A stretch of 35,172 bases of DNA from Desulfomonile tiedjei. Lineage in GTDB: Bacteria; Desulfobacterota; Desulfomonilia; Desulfomonilales; Desulfomonilaceae. The notes beneath the pieces were generated by a model. It was not told where the DNA came from. It did not search any database and saw only the letters and a list, made by a program, of their open reading frames with translations. The stretch covers positions 1-35,172 of the forward strand of contig JACRDE010000346.1 of the NCBI GenBank assembly GCA_016212935.1, written 5' to 3'. A program made the position numbers and the translations under genes. Below are positions 7,023 to 15,799 of the stretch, piece by piece (the first letter of the stretch is position 1; each line of letters starts with the position of its first letter).

Positions 7023-8303
7023 TTAACTGGTCTGGAAAATGTCGGGAGGAATGTGCTCTCCTCGAATCAGATCCTCGTACGTCTCCCGTTCACGAATTAT
7101 CCAGTAATTGCCTCCGTCCACAAGCACCTCTGCGGCTTTAGGACGCGAGTTGTAGTTCGACGACATTGAAAAACCGTAAGCCCCGGCGCTCATTAGTGCC
7201 AGTAAATCCCCGGACCGGACAGCGTCCATATCTCTTGACTGTGCAAGAAAGTCCCCGGATTCGCATATCGGACCTACCAGATCGGCTATGACTCTACCTT
7301 CCGGTGCATCGGCAGCGTTTCGGTACACCTTCCATACCGAGTGGTGGGCCTTGTACAAACTGGGACGGATAAGATCATTCATCGCTGCGTCAACGATCAC
7401 AAAAGTCTTTTCCGAGCCCTGCTTCTGGTACAGAACTCGCGTTATCAGAATGCCCGCGTTTCCTACCAGCAGTCTTCCCGGCTCGAGGATCAGCTTCAAG
7501 TCCAGATCACGGACACGGCCCACAATTGCTTCACCGTATGCTGACGGCAAGGGGGGGGCCTCTTCATCGTAAGGAATCCCAAGTCCTCCGCCTATGTCCA
7601 GGTACCGCACTTCTAGTCCTTCGAAGCGTAGAGTTCCTATCAGGTTCTTCAAACGATCCGTTGCTTCCAGGAACGGAGAAAGTTCTGTGAGCTGGCTGCC
7701 AATGTGACAATCAACGCCAACGACTTCTATACCGGTCATCTCTTTGGCTTTTCTGTACAGATTGAGGGAGCGTTCCACATCTATCCCGAACTTGTTGTTT
7801 TTCAAGCCTGTGGATATGTACGGATGCGTCAGAGGATCCACATCGGGGTTCACCCTAAGAGCAATGGGAGCCTTCCTCCCGAGAGAGGTCGCCCTTTGGT
7901 CCAGGAGGGCCAGTTCTTCTTCAGACTCGACGTTGAACATGAGTATCCCCGAAGTCAAAGCCTCATCCATCTCCGACGCCTTCTTCCCCACACCCGAGTA
8001 GACTATTCTAGAGGCATCCACGCCTGCTTTGAGTGCCCGGAAAAGCTCTCCACCGGACACGATGTCTATTCCAGAGCCCAAATTTGCGAAAGTCCGCAGG
8101 ATCGCCAGATTCGAGCACGCCTTCATGGAGTAGCAGACAAGGTGGTCGAGTGAGGAAAAAGGCTCTTCAAAAATTCTGAAGTGTCTCTCTAATGTCCCTC
8201 GGCTATAGATAAAAACGGGGGTTCCCACTTTCTCGCATATCTGCTGGACGGGAACGTCTTCACAGTAGAGTTCGTCATTCAAATATCTAAAATGATGCAT
8301 CAT
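7023..8303 (-). CDS. lysA: Diaminopimelate decarboxylase
   Basis: PLP enzyme (fold type III) that converts meso-diaminopimelate to L-lysine. The 426-aa protein has normal length. Motifs: PLP lysine K61 in CYSMKACSN, SGGELFRALKAG, HIGSQL, the glycine-rich phosphate loop YLDIGGGLGI, EPGRLLVGNAG and the active-site CESGDFLA, ending with a conserved GAYGFSMSSNYNSRP. ATG codons exist at 8303 and 8300, and the ribosome-binding site is weak. It is nine bases downstream of the FnIII lipoprotein gene and 11 bases upstream of dapA. Confidence 0.97.
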   Translation of the reverse strand: MMHHFRYLNDELYCEDVPVQQICEKVGTPVFIYSRGTLERHFRIFEEPFSSLDHLVCYSMKACSNLAILRTFANLGSGIDIVSGGELFRALKAGVDASRIVYSGVGKKASEMDEALTSGILMFNVESEEELALLDQRATSLGRKAPIALRVNPDVDPLTHPYISTGLKNNKFGIDVERSLNLYRKAKEMTGIEVVGVDCHIGSQLTELSPFLEATDRLKNLIGTLRFEGLEVRYLDIGGGLGIPYDEEAPPLPSAYGEAIVGRVRDLDLKLILEPGRLLVGNAGILITRVLYQKQGSEKTFVIVDAAMNDLIRPSLYKAHHSVWKVYRNAADAPEGRVIADLVGPICESGDFLAQSRDMDAVRSGDLLALMSAGAYGFSMSSNYNSRPKAAEVLVDGGNYWIIRERETYEDLIRGEHIPPDIFQTS

Positions 8304-8312
8304 TAATACCGA

Positions 8313-9359
8313 TCAGGGGTTATATCTCACGGCCGGTGTTACGGACCGGCTGGATTCGTAATCAGGTTTACCTTCTGGAAAGGCGGTGACAGCGTACCCG
8401 TACGTCATGCCTTTTCGGATTTTCCTGTCAACCAGCCAGGACTCACGAACAGGTTCAGTATTGATCTTCTCCGTCGGTTTGTTCCCTTCCGAGCGATAAA
8501 CATTATATCGCACTTCTTTTCCAGGTATTGCGGCACGGTCCCAGTGGACTCTCATGCCACCGGGCATGGCCTCGGCTTTCACGTTGGCTGGCGGATCGGT
8601 ATGTTCCACAGGAACAATCACCCGCACTATTGATGAAGGCCTGGATTCCATAGAAATGAAGTTGTTCATTTTCACGGATCTCACCATATAATGATAGGTC
8701 TTTTCCTTTTCCACCGTTTTGTCCACAAATGAAGCTTCATCTGCCCTCGTGGTTCCGATGGGTTTCATTTCTTCCGGGTTTCCTGTCGACCCTCTGTAAA
8801 CGCGGTAGCCTTGTATCCCTTCCTTTTCAGCGGGCGTAGTCCACTCGAGCACGATGCCGCCCGCAGCTATGTCCGCGTAAAGATTCTCAGGACTTTTCGG
8901 AGGATCGTCAAAAGCCACCGTCACGTCAGCGCTGGGACGGCTTTCTCGTCCCCTCAAGTTGTACACGTTCACGGAGTAAGTATAAGCGTTTCCAGAATTA
9001 ATGTCCTTATCAGTGTAGAGTACTTTACCTTCAGCGATTTCCGCGTTTGTGGCACGCTGAAAATCTACGTTCGCGTGAGGCTTCCTGTCGTACTCGCATT
9101 TTTCACATTCTTCTCCTATTTTCCGCATAGCTCTGAATACTTTGAAACCGGATATATCCTTGAATGCAGAGCCGTCGGTATTGGCCAGAGGCACATCCCA
9201 GCGCAGAACTATCCGATCCGGATAAGCGAAGGCGTCCACCGGGCCGACTTCTCCCGGTAGCGTTGCGGCAGCCGGGCGAGGATTGGTCTTGTATCCGCAT
9301 CCGGCAACAAGGCACGAGATCACAATGATGAAAGTGAATGCACTCCCGGTTCCCCTCAA
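8313..9359 (-). CDS. Lipoprotein with three fibronectin type III-like domains, LptM-like N-terminus
   Basis: A 348-aa secreted protein. The signal peptide (1-20) ends in a lipobox (LVAGC), so it is probably an outer- or inner-membrane lipoprotein. Right after the cysteine comes GYKTNPRPAAA, recalling the CGxKGPL start of the small LptM/LppL lipoproteins found beside lysA or dapF in proteobacteria. The rest holds three FnIII-like repeats (about 40-150, 155-248, 252-345), each with a GYRVYR-type or YNVYR strand and a TYxYxV strand. Its start forms an ATGA overlap with the argH stop and its end is nine bases before lysA. Function is unknown. A role in envelope assembly, as for LptM, is inferred from the N-terminus and position only. 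Confidence 0.82.
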   Translation of the reverse strand: MRGTGSAFTFIIVISCLVAGCGYKTNPRPAAATLPGEVGPVDAFAYPDRIVLRWDVPLANTDGSAFKDISGFKVFRAMRKIGEECEKCEYDRKPHANVDFQRATNAEIAEGKVLYTDKDINSGNAYTYSVNVYNLRGRESRPSADVTVAFDDPPKSPENLYADIAAGGIVLEWTTPAEKEGIQGYRVYRGSTGNPEEMKPIGTTRADEASFVDKTVEKEKTYHYMVRSVKMNNFISMESRPSSIVRVIVPVEHTDPPANVKAEAMPGGMRVHWDRAAIPGKEVRYNVYRSEGNKPTEKINTEPVRESWLVDRKIRKGMTYGYAVTAFPEGKPDYESSRSVTPAVRYNP

Positions 9360-10771
9360 CCTTTCCTCTTTCGGCTGGTTTTTGGCTCCCGAGGAGGACC
9401 TTCCAGGGATGTCAGAAACATCTTCGCCGCGTTGATCTGCTCCATCACGCGTTCCCGGGCCGTGCCTCCGATGTGATCGCGGGCCTCTACCATTGCTTCG
9501 GGGTTGGGAAAGTCCCTGGGCGTTTTCCCCTTCTTAGTGGATTCCGCCCGAACCAATGCGCCTATCTTAGCATGGGCTTCCCTGAAAGGAACGCCCTCGC
9601 GTGTCAATCTGTCAGCAAGATCCGTCGCTGCAAGGGATGGATCCGACGCGGCTTCATACATGCGTTTTGCGTTGAACTCTATGCTTGGCACTAACCCGGC
9701 CATGATCTTCAACGACCCAAGGACAGTGTCCGCAGCGTCGAAAAACGGTTCCTTGTCTTCCTGCAAGTCTTTGTTATAGGTGAGCGGAAGGGCCTTAGCT
9801 GTGGTCAACAGAGCCACAAGGTCGCCGTACACCCGGCCGGTTTTGCCGCGGACGAGCTCGCACGCGTCCGGATTTTTTTTCTGTGGCATGATGCTCGACC
9901 CGGAGCAATAAGCGTCCGGCAACGTGCAATAACCATATTCCGAAGAAGACCACAGGATGAGTTCCTCCGCGAGTCTGGACAAATGCATCATCACCATTGA
10001 CGAGTTGAAAAGAAACTCAAGGACAAAGTCCCGGTCAGACACGGCATCCATGGAATTCGCTGTGGGCCTGGAAAAGCCCAGAATACCAGCCACATATTCC
10101 CGGTTTATGGGAAAAGTAGTCCCTGCAAGGGCCGCGGATCCTAGAGGCATCTCATCTGCCCGAAAAAGCGATCCCCGGAAGCGATCCAGGTCTCTCATGA
10201 GCATCTGAAAATAGGCCATCAAATGGTGAGCCAAGCGCACGGGCTGAGCCCTTTGAAGATGAGTGTACCCCGGAACGATCAGATCGATGCTCTCTTCCGC
10301 TTTCTGTACGATAGCCGCCATCAACGCAGCGAGATCCGCTCTAACCTGTTCGTTCTTCTCCCTCGCGTATAACCGCAAGTCCAGCACAACCTGATCGTTT
10401 CGACTTCTTGCGGTATGCAGTTTGCCAGCGATGTCGCCGATCTTCGCCTTGAGGGCTTCCTCAATATTTATGTGGACGTCTTCCAGTTCCTCTCTGAATG
10501 TGAATTCGCCCCTGCGGTAATCTGCAAGCACCTCCTGCAAACCTTGCTCTATTGCGAGGCCGTCAGACTCGGGGATGATCCTCTCAGCAGCCAGCATCTT
10601 CACATGGGCTATGCTGCCCTGGATATCTTGCTCGAAAAGTCTCTTGTCGAAAGAGATGGAAGCGTTAAAACGCGCGAAGACCGGGTCCATTCCTTCGCGG
10701 AAACGACCTTTTCTTATGCCCGCTGCATCGTCGGAACCAGTTTTAGTTTTGTTTCTTGAGCGTACCGCCAT
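9356..10771 (-). CDS. argH: Argininosuccinate lyase
   Basis: Last step of arginine synthesis, splitting argininosuccinate into arginine and fumarate. The 471-aa protein of the fumarase/aspartase superfamily carries HTARSRNDQV, TPGYTHLQ-like GYTHLQRAQP and the signature GSSIMPQKKNPD with the catalytic serine loop. The N-terminal 28 residues are charged and slightly longer than usual. The ATG at 10771 has GGAAG six bases upstream. The C-terminal tail (PREPKTSRKRKG) is basic. The stop overlaps the next gene's start by four bases. It lies 74 bp after argG. Confidence 0.97.
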   Translation of the reverse strand: MAVRSRNKTKTGSDDAAGIRKGRFREGMDPVFARFNASISFDKRLFEQDIQGSIAHVKMLAAERIIPESDGLAIEQGLQEVLADYRRGEFTFREELEDVHINIEEALKAKIGDIAGKLHTARSRNDQVVLDLRLYAREKNEQVRADLAALMAAIVQKAEESIDLIVPGYTHLQRAQPVRLAHHLMAYFQMLMRDLDRFRGSLFRADEMPLGSAALAGTTFPINREYVAGILGFSRPTANSMDAVSDRDFVLEFLFNSSMVMMHLSRLAEELILWSSSEYGYCTLPDAYCSGSSIMPQKKNPDACELVRGKTGRVYGDLVALLTTAKALPLTYNKDLQEDKEPFFDAADTVLGSLKIMAGLVPSIEFNAKRMYEAASDPSLAATDLADRLTREGVPFREAHAKIGALVRAESTKKGKTPRDFPNPEAMVEARDHIGGTARERVMEQINAAKMFLTSLEGPPREPKTSRKRKG

Positions 10772-10845
10772 GGCCGACTTCCAACACAGTTAATGAACTA
10801 ATCGTTAAACGTTTATCAAACTTGAACTCGGCTCGTCTGAAACCT

Positions 10846-12057
10846 TTACTTGGAGCGCTTGTCCATCATTGAACGAATCCTGAGCCTCAGGGCATTTAGC
10901 CTTATGAAGCCTTCTGCATCCGCCTGAGAATAGACTTGGTCCTCTTCAAACGTCGCAAAACGCTCGTCGTAAAGCGATCGCTCTGACCTGCGTCCGGTCA
11001 CTGTAAGGTTTCCTTTGTAAAGCTTCAGTCTGACCTCTCCGTCCACTGCGGAGGCTGCTTCGTCAATCGCGGTCTGAAGCATGTATCGCTCGGGAGCGAA
11101 CCAGTATCCATTGTAAACAAGCGATGCATAGCGGGGAATCCAATCATCCTTGAGGCGCATGACCTCACGGTCCAGTGTGATGGATTCCAGGGCCCGTCTT
11201 GCTGCGTGCAGCACCGTGCCACCGGGGGTTTCGTACACTCCGCGGCTCTTCATACCCACGTAGCGGTTTTCTACCATGTCTACCCTGCCCACTCCATTCC
11301 GGCCGCCAATGACGTTGAGGGCGGCCAACAACTGTGCGGGAGACATGGCTTTTCCGTCAATGGCCACAGGATCCCCTGCCTCGAAGGAAATGATGATTTC
11401 TTCAGGGACATCCGGAGCGTTTCTCGGATCCGCTGTGAGAATGAACATATCTGCCGGCGGTTCTGCCCAAGGGTCTTCCAGGATTCCACCCTCGAAGCTC
11501 AAATGCAGAATATTGCGATCCATACTGTATGGCTTTTCCGCAGTGGAAGTGACCGGTATTCCGTGCTTCTTCGCGAATTCGATCAGATCAGTACGGGACC
11601 GCATGTCCCACAATCTCCAGGGAGCAATTACCATTATCTCGGGATTCATGGAGAGATAAGTGAGCTCGAAGCGAACCTGGTCGTTACCCTTTCCAGTAGC
11701 GCCATGGCTTACCGCATTGGCTCCGGACCTGGCAGCCAGCTCCATTTGTGATTTTGCAATGCAAGGCCTGGCAATGGACGTGCCGAGAAGATAAGTCCCT
11801 TCGTACACGGCATTTGCACGCAACATCGGGAAAATAAAATCCCGAACGAATTCCTCGCGAAGGTCTTTGATTTCAATGAATTCCGCTCCGGTGGCCTTGG
11901 CTTTCTCCACAAGGGGGTCCAGTTCTTCGCCCTGGCCAAGGTCCGCTGCAAAAGCGATCACCGGACATTCGTAGGTCTCAATGAGCCACCGTAGAATGAT
12001 TGAAGTGTCCAGGCCTCCAGAGTAAGCCAGTACTATTTTGTTCACTTTTTGCTTCAC
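10846..12057 (-). CDS. argG: Argininosuccinate synthase
   Basis: ATP-dependent joining of citrulline and aspartate. The 403-aa protein has normal length. Motifs: the PP-loop AYSGGLDTS near the N-terminus, [26 protein letters not shown], and [14 protein letters not shown]. The start is a GTG at 12057 with GGAGG four bases upstream. Spacing to argF is 72 bp and to argH 74 bp, slightly looser than other junctions in the chain; no clear terminator is seen in either gap. Confidence 0.97.
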   Translation of the reverse strand: MKQKVNKIVLAYSGGLDTSIILRWLIETYECPVIAFAADLGQGEELDPLVEKAKATGAEFIEIKDLREEFVRDFIFPMLRANAVYEGTYLLGTSIARPCIAKSQMELAARSGANAVSHGATGKGNDQVRFELTYLSMNPEIMVIAPWRLWDMRSRTDLIEFAKKHGIPVTSTAEKPYSMDRNILHLSFEGGILEDPWAEPPADMFILTADPRNAPDVPEEIIISFEAGDPVAIDGKAMSPAQLLAALNVIGGRNGVGRVDMVENRYVGMKSRGVYETPGGTVLHAARRALESITLDREVMRLKDDWIPRYASLVYNGYWFAPERYMLQTAIDEAASAVDGEVRLKLYKGNLTVTGRRSERSLYDERFATFEEDQVYSQADAEGFIRLNALRLRIRSMMDKRSK

Positions 12058-12129
12058 AAGCCCTCCGATAGACAGCTATGGAACACGCCGAGTCCGGTTT
12101 GGACCGGGAGTTTTTGCATTTGAAGTTCG

Positions 12130-13032
12130 TCAGAGCCCTTTGAACAGCATCTCCAGAATTGCCTTTTGCACGTGTAGCCTGTTTTCGGCCTGTTCCCAAA
12201 CCAGAGATTGCCGTGACTCCATGACTTCATCTGTGATCTCTTCACCGCGGTGAGCAGGCAAGCAATGGAGAACGTAAACAGGATCGGCAGCGTGCTTCAG
12301 AAGCTCTGAATTCACCTGATATTGCTTGAAGACTTCCTGGCGGACGCCTATCTCACTCTCCTGGCCCATTGACGCCCAGACGTCCGTGGAGACCACATCC
12401 GCGCCCTTAATTGCCTGGACCGGGTCCCTGGTGAGAAAGATCTTGTCGGAATTGAATGGGATACTGGGATCGTATCCCTCAGGGCAAGCCAGATTCAGAG
12501 TAAATCCCAGCTTCGCCGCAGCGTCGATCCATGAATTGGCAACGTTATTCCCGTCTCCGATCCATGATGCTTTCATAGAACAGACATCCAATCCTGCTTC
12601 CTGAAGAGTAAGAAGATCGCCCAGGATCTGGCAGGGATGATGCAAGTCCGAAAGCCCGTTTACTACCGGAACAGTGGCCCACTTCACGAATTCTTCCAGG
12701 ATTTCGTGCCCATAACACCTTATGACCAGTGCGTCCAAATACCTTGAAAGCACCCTCGCGGTATCTCTGACGGGTTCTCCCCGACCGATCTGGATGTCTC
12801 TCGCGCTGAGGAACACAGCCTGGCCGCCTAGCTGGTGAATGCCGACCTCAAAAGATACGCGGGTCCGAGTGGAGGGCTTTTCAAATATCATTCCCACTGT
12901 GCGTCCGTCCAGGGGACGGGGAGATCCTTCTCGCCTGATCTCCGCTTTGAGTTCTCGGGACCTATCCAACAACGATAGGATTTCCTCGCGGGAAAGCTCT
13001 TGAAATGTCAGAAAGTGTCTAAGGCCGGCCAT
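12130..13032 (-). CDS. argF: Ornithine carbamoyltransferase
   Basis: Makes citrulline from ornithine and carbamoyl phosphate. The 300-aa protein shows the carbamoyl-phosphate loop STRTRVSFE, the HPCQILGD segment, DGNNVANS and the C-terminal HCLPAHRGEE that carries the catalytic cysteine. The start codon overlaps the argD stop in TGATG with GGAGG six bases upstream inside argD, a translational-coupling arrangement. Confidence 0.97.
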   Translation of the reverse strand: MAGLRHFLTFQELSREEILSLLDRSRELKAEIRREGSPRPLDGRTVGMIFEKPSTRTRVSFEVGIHQLGGQAVFLSARDIQIGRGEPVRDTARVLSRYLDALVIRCYGHEILEEFVKWATVPVVNGLSDLHHPCQILGDLLTLQEAGLDVCSMKASWIGDGNNVANSWIDAAAKLGFTLNLACPEGYDPSIPFNSDKIFLTRDPVQAIKGADVVSTDVWASMGQESEIGVRQEVFKQYQVNSELLKHAADPVYVLHCLPAHRGEEITDEVMESRQSLVWEQAENRLHVQKAILEMLFKGL

Positions 13033-14231
13033 CAGGCGCCTCCGGTCTTAGTCAGAGTCTTGTCCAGGGCTGCTGTCAGACTGTCGATTTCCTCCTTTGT
13101 GACTATCAAAGGCGGCAGGAATCTCAGAACCGTATCAGCAGTGCAGTTGACCAGTAGGCCCTGGTCTCTAAGTGTTGCTACCAAGTCCGCACCGGGCATC
13201 TTGAGATCAATGGCCTGCATCAGGCCGATCCCCCTTACTTCCCGGATTATCTCGTGTTTGGAGGCCAACGTCTCGAGTTGGGACCGCAGGTAGTCTCCTG
13301 TAGCCTTCACTCTCGCCAGGAATCCTTCCGAAAGGATTTCATTTGCCACGAACAGCCCAGCGGACGCTGCCAAAGGATTCCCTCCGAAGGTCGAGGCATG
13401 GGTCCCTGGGACAAATGATTGGGCCACCTTGTCGGTCGCCAACGTAGCGCCCATGGGCACACCGCCGGCAATCCCTTTTGCAAGCGTCATGACGTCGGGC
13501 TGAATGCCGAAGTTTTCATACGCAAAAAGCTTTCCGGTCCGACCCATTCCGGTCTGAACCTCATCCAGCATGAGCAGACAGCCCGCACCATCGCAAAGGT
13601 CTCGAACCTCACGCAGATATCCTTCCGGAGGAACGTTTACTCCGCCCTCTCCCTGGATCGGCTCGATCAGTACAGCAGCGGTCTGCGCCGAGATTGCCGT
13701 TTCAAGAGCCCTTATGTCCCCGAAAGGAACATGAACGAACCCTTCCACCGGAGGCTCGAATCCTTTCCTGTACTTGGTTTGGCCTGTAGCCGCCAGCGTT
13801 GCCAGGGTCCTCCCGTGAAACGAACCGTCCAGGGTGATCACGTGGTAGCGGTCGTGTTCCCCACGGTCGTGAAAAAACTTCCTGGCAAGCTTGATTGCCC
13901 CTTCATTGGCTTCAGCTCCGGAATTGCAGAAGAATGCCTTGTCTGCGAAGGAATTCTCGGTAAGGATCTTGGCCAATTGGATTTGAGGCTCAATGTGAAA
14001 CAGATTGGACACGTGTATCAGTCTTCGAGCTTGATTATATAGCGTTTCGGCAATTCCCAGGTGACCGTGCCCTAAAGGGCACGCTGCCAATCCTGCTATG
14101 AAATCAAGGTACTCGCGACCGTTGCTGTCCACAACCTTACACCCGGTCCCTTCCACCAGCATGATTGGAATTCGACCGTAGGTGTTAAAGACGTATTCTC
14201 TATTCATGGCGATGAAATCGTCGGATCCCAT
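13032..14231 (-). CDS. argD: Acetylornithine aminotransferase
   Basis: PLP class-III aminotransferase that makes N2-acetylornithine. The same enzyme type may also serve as N-succinyl-DAP aminotransferase in some bacteria, which would link it to the lysine genes here. The 399-aa protein shows GLAACPLGHGH, NSGAEANEGAIKLAR, FHGRTLATLAATGQ, LMLDEVQTGMGRTG, the PLP lysine in LAKGIAGGVPMGA and STFGGNPLA. The ATG at 14231 follows AAGGAAGG. A 90-bp gap separates it from argB. Confidence 0.96.
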   Translation of the reverse strand: MGSDDFIAMNREYVFNTYGRIPIMLVEGTGCKVVDSNGREYLDFIAGLAACPLGHGHLGIAETLYNQARRLIHVSNLFHIEPQIQLAKILTENSFADKAFFCNSGAEANEGAIKLARKFFHDRGEHDRYHVITLDGSFHGRTLATLAATGQTKYRKGFEPPVEGFVHVPFGDIRALETAISAQTAAVLIEPIQGEGGVNVPPEGYLREVRDLCDGAGCLLMLDEVQTGMGRTGKLFAYENFGIQPDVMTLAKGIAGGVPMGATLATDKVAQSFVPGTHASTFGGNPLAASAGLFVANEILSEGFLARVKATGDYLRSQLETLASKHEIIREVRGIGLMQAIDLKMPGADLVATLRDQGLLVNCTADTVLRFLPPLIVTKEEIDSLTAALDKTLTKTGGA

Positions 14232-14321
14232 AGCCTTCCTTTCTCGTTATGGATGATAATCGACCCGGTAAGAATTCGCCCATGAACAGCTCATGTTGGC
14301 GCTTACCGGATCGAGACGTTT

Positions 14322-15221
14322 CTAAGTTCCCGGTGCTCTTTCCCGGACTATTTCAGTGCCGATTCCTTCGTCGGTGAGTGTTTCCAGCAGAAGCGCATGG
14401 GGCACTCTACCATCTATGATGTGCGCTTTGGGAACCCCGCCCCTGAGTGCGTTCAGACAGCAGCGGATCTTCGGGATCATTCCTCCGGAGACAACTCCCA
14501 GTCTGATAAGTTCTTCAGCCTGGTCCTCAGAGACACTCGAAATAAGAGAATTCTCTCCATCGAGGACTCCCGGAACGTCTGTCAGTAGAAGGAATTTCTC
14601 CGCCTTGAGCGCTGCCGACAGTGCCCCGGCAGCGGTGTCCGCATTTATGTTAAAAGGCTTCTCGCCAGGACCCGCGCCGACAGGAGCCACGACAGGGACG
14701 AATCCACCGGCCTCCAAGCAAGTGATTATTTCCGAATTTATTTTGTCCACGTCACCAACGAGGCCGAGGTCCTCATCCACTCCGGCGATTCGCTTTGCTT
14801 TCTTGGCTTTTATGAGGTCACCGTCGCGGCCGGATATGCCCACAGCCCTTCCGCCGTAAGAATTTATTAGCGAGACCACGTCCTTGTTTACCTTGGCAAC
14901 GAGAACCATCTCCACTACATCCATGGTCTCCGCGTCGGTGACGCGCAGTCCGCTGACGAACCGGCTTTCTTTGCCTATTTTCTTGAGCAGTGCTCCGATT
15001 TGAGGACCTCCGCCGTGAACAATAACCGGTCTTATCCCGATGAAGCTCATCAGAGCAATGTCCTCAGCGAAGAATTTCTTAAGGCGCTCGTCGGTCATGG
15101 CACTTCCGCCGTATTTGATGACGATGCGCTTTCCTCGAAAAGCCCGAATGTAAGGCAAGGCTTCAGCTAGGGTTTCGGCTCTCTGTTCGGGGGGCAGGTT
15201 TTCACAAAACTCTGCATCCAT
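14322..15221 (-). CDS. argB: Acetylglutamate kinase
   Basis: Phosphorylates N-acetylglutamate, usually the arginine-controlled step. With the ATG at 15221 the protein has 299 aa; a TTG at 15230 would add three residues. Motifs: RIVIKYGGSAM, PVIVHGGGPQIG, GISGRDGDLI, NINADTAAG and LLTDVPGVL. It is the first gene of the chain, behind a candidate promoter at 15262-15290. The N-terminal 25 residues resemble the extra helix of arginine-sensitive hexameric kinases, so feedback inhibition is possible but not shown. Confidence 0.96.
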   Translation of the reverse strand: MDAEFCENLPPEQRAETLAEALPYIRAFRGKRIVIKYGGSAMTDERLKKFFAEDIALMSFIGIRPVIVHGGGPQIGALLKKIGKESRFVSGLRVTDAETMDVVEMVLVAKVNKDVVSLINSYGGRAVGISGRDGDLIKAKKAKRIAGVDEDLGLVGDVDKINSEIITCLEAGGFVPVVAPVGAGPGEKPFNINADTAAGALSAALKAEKFLLLTDVPGVLDGENSLISSVSEDQAEELIRLGVVSGGMIPKIRCCLNALRGGVPKAHIIDGRVPHALLLETLTDEGIGTEIVRERAPGT

Positions 15222-15261
15222 GATTCTCAACTCACTTTAACTTTATCACTCAACCATAGAT

Positions 15262-15290
15262 AAATTAGGGTAAAATCACAATCAAGTCAA
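15262..15290 (-). promoter_or_regulatory. Candidate promoter of the argB-led chain
   Basis: On the minus strand TTGACT (15285-15290) and TAATTT (15262-15267) are 17 bp apart, about 40 bp upstream of the argB ATG, in an AT-rich stretch. The -10 is weak. No ARG-box palindrome could be recognised. This is the only promoter-like site noticed before the chain begins, but the internal gaps of 70-90 bp were not ruled out as promoter sites. Confidence 0.45.
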
Positions 15291-15506
15291 GCCCCATTCA
15301 TGCCGGCTCAGTTTTTGCCAAAGGAAGTTATGTTATCACTGTTTGCCATGCTTTCCAAGCATGATTGTTCATTGCGTTAATCATTCAGTCACCGGCGGGA
15401 CGGAGATTATTCAGGGGATTTGAGCAAGTCGTGGGGAAGACTTTCCGAAACTGTCTCAAGATTCGACGTCTACCGGAAATCGTGCTACGCTATTCAGGAT
15501 TCCTCG

Positions 15507-15553
15507 TTCCCAGGCTCTGCCTGGGAATGCATGACCTGGAGGCTCTGCCTCCA
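15507..15553. repeat. Twin palindromic repeat with TCT loops (REP-like)
   Basis: Two adjacent hairpins share the same loop. The first has a 9-bp perfect stem TTCCCAGGC/GCCTGGGAA (15507-15515/15519-15527), and the second a 7-bp stem TGGAGGC/GCCTCCA (15537-15543/15547-15553). Both close on TCT. The wording resembles dispersed intergenic elements known from several environmental bacterial genomes. Copy number cannot be judged from one window. Confidence 0.7.
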
Positions 15554-15631
15554 TTATCATGGCTAAATAACGCTATTTCACGACTCTAATGACACGCTTG
15601 TCTAGGTTTTGGATGGTTTTGAGACAGCCTC

Positions 15632-15681
15632 TTCCAGCCTGCCATCATTGGCATCTCGAAGACCGCAGGCTGGAAAGCCTG
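15632..15681. repeat. Overlapping inverted repeats with alternative pairing
   Basis: TTCCAGCCTGC (15632-15642) is the exact reverse complement of GCAGGCTGGAA (15665-15675). The right copy can instead fold on itself as CAGGCT-GGAA-AGCCTG (15666-15681). It lies about 120 bp after the end of the redox operon read on the minus strand. It may be a second dispersed element or an unusual terminator. No T run follows. Confidence 0.6.
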
Positions 15682-15799
15682 CCCCACAAGAGTAACTCAT
15701 GCTCCGAGCAACTGAATAGAGACCACGAGCGTCCCCCATCTCAGGCCCAATAATTGCGTAGCGCATCATTTCAGGGCATGGAAGAGCCGTTACAGCGCA

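Larger units (their letters stand above)
15222..15799. other. Gene-free stretch between argB and the redox cluster
   Basis: About 580 bp without a credible gene. It holds the candidate argB promoter (15262-15290), a twin-hairpin repeat (15507-15553) and a second palindrome group (15632-15681). The only open frame of note (15365-15589, plus) reads through the repeat and has no supported start. The minus-strand redox operon ends at 15800, and the second palindrome group may end its transcript, although no T tract follows. Confidence 0.7.

Noticed and set aside
15365-15589. Plus-strand 74-aa frame in the gap beside argB
   Set aside because: Much of it is the translation of the twin-hairpin repeat, there is no ribosome-binding site, and it resembles no protein.
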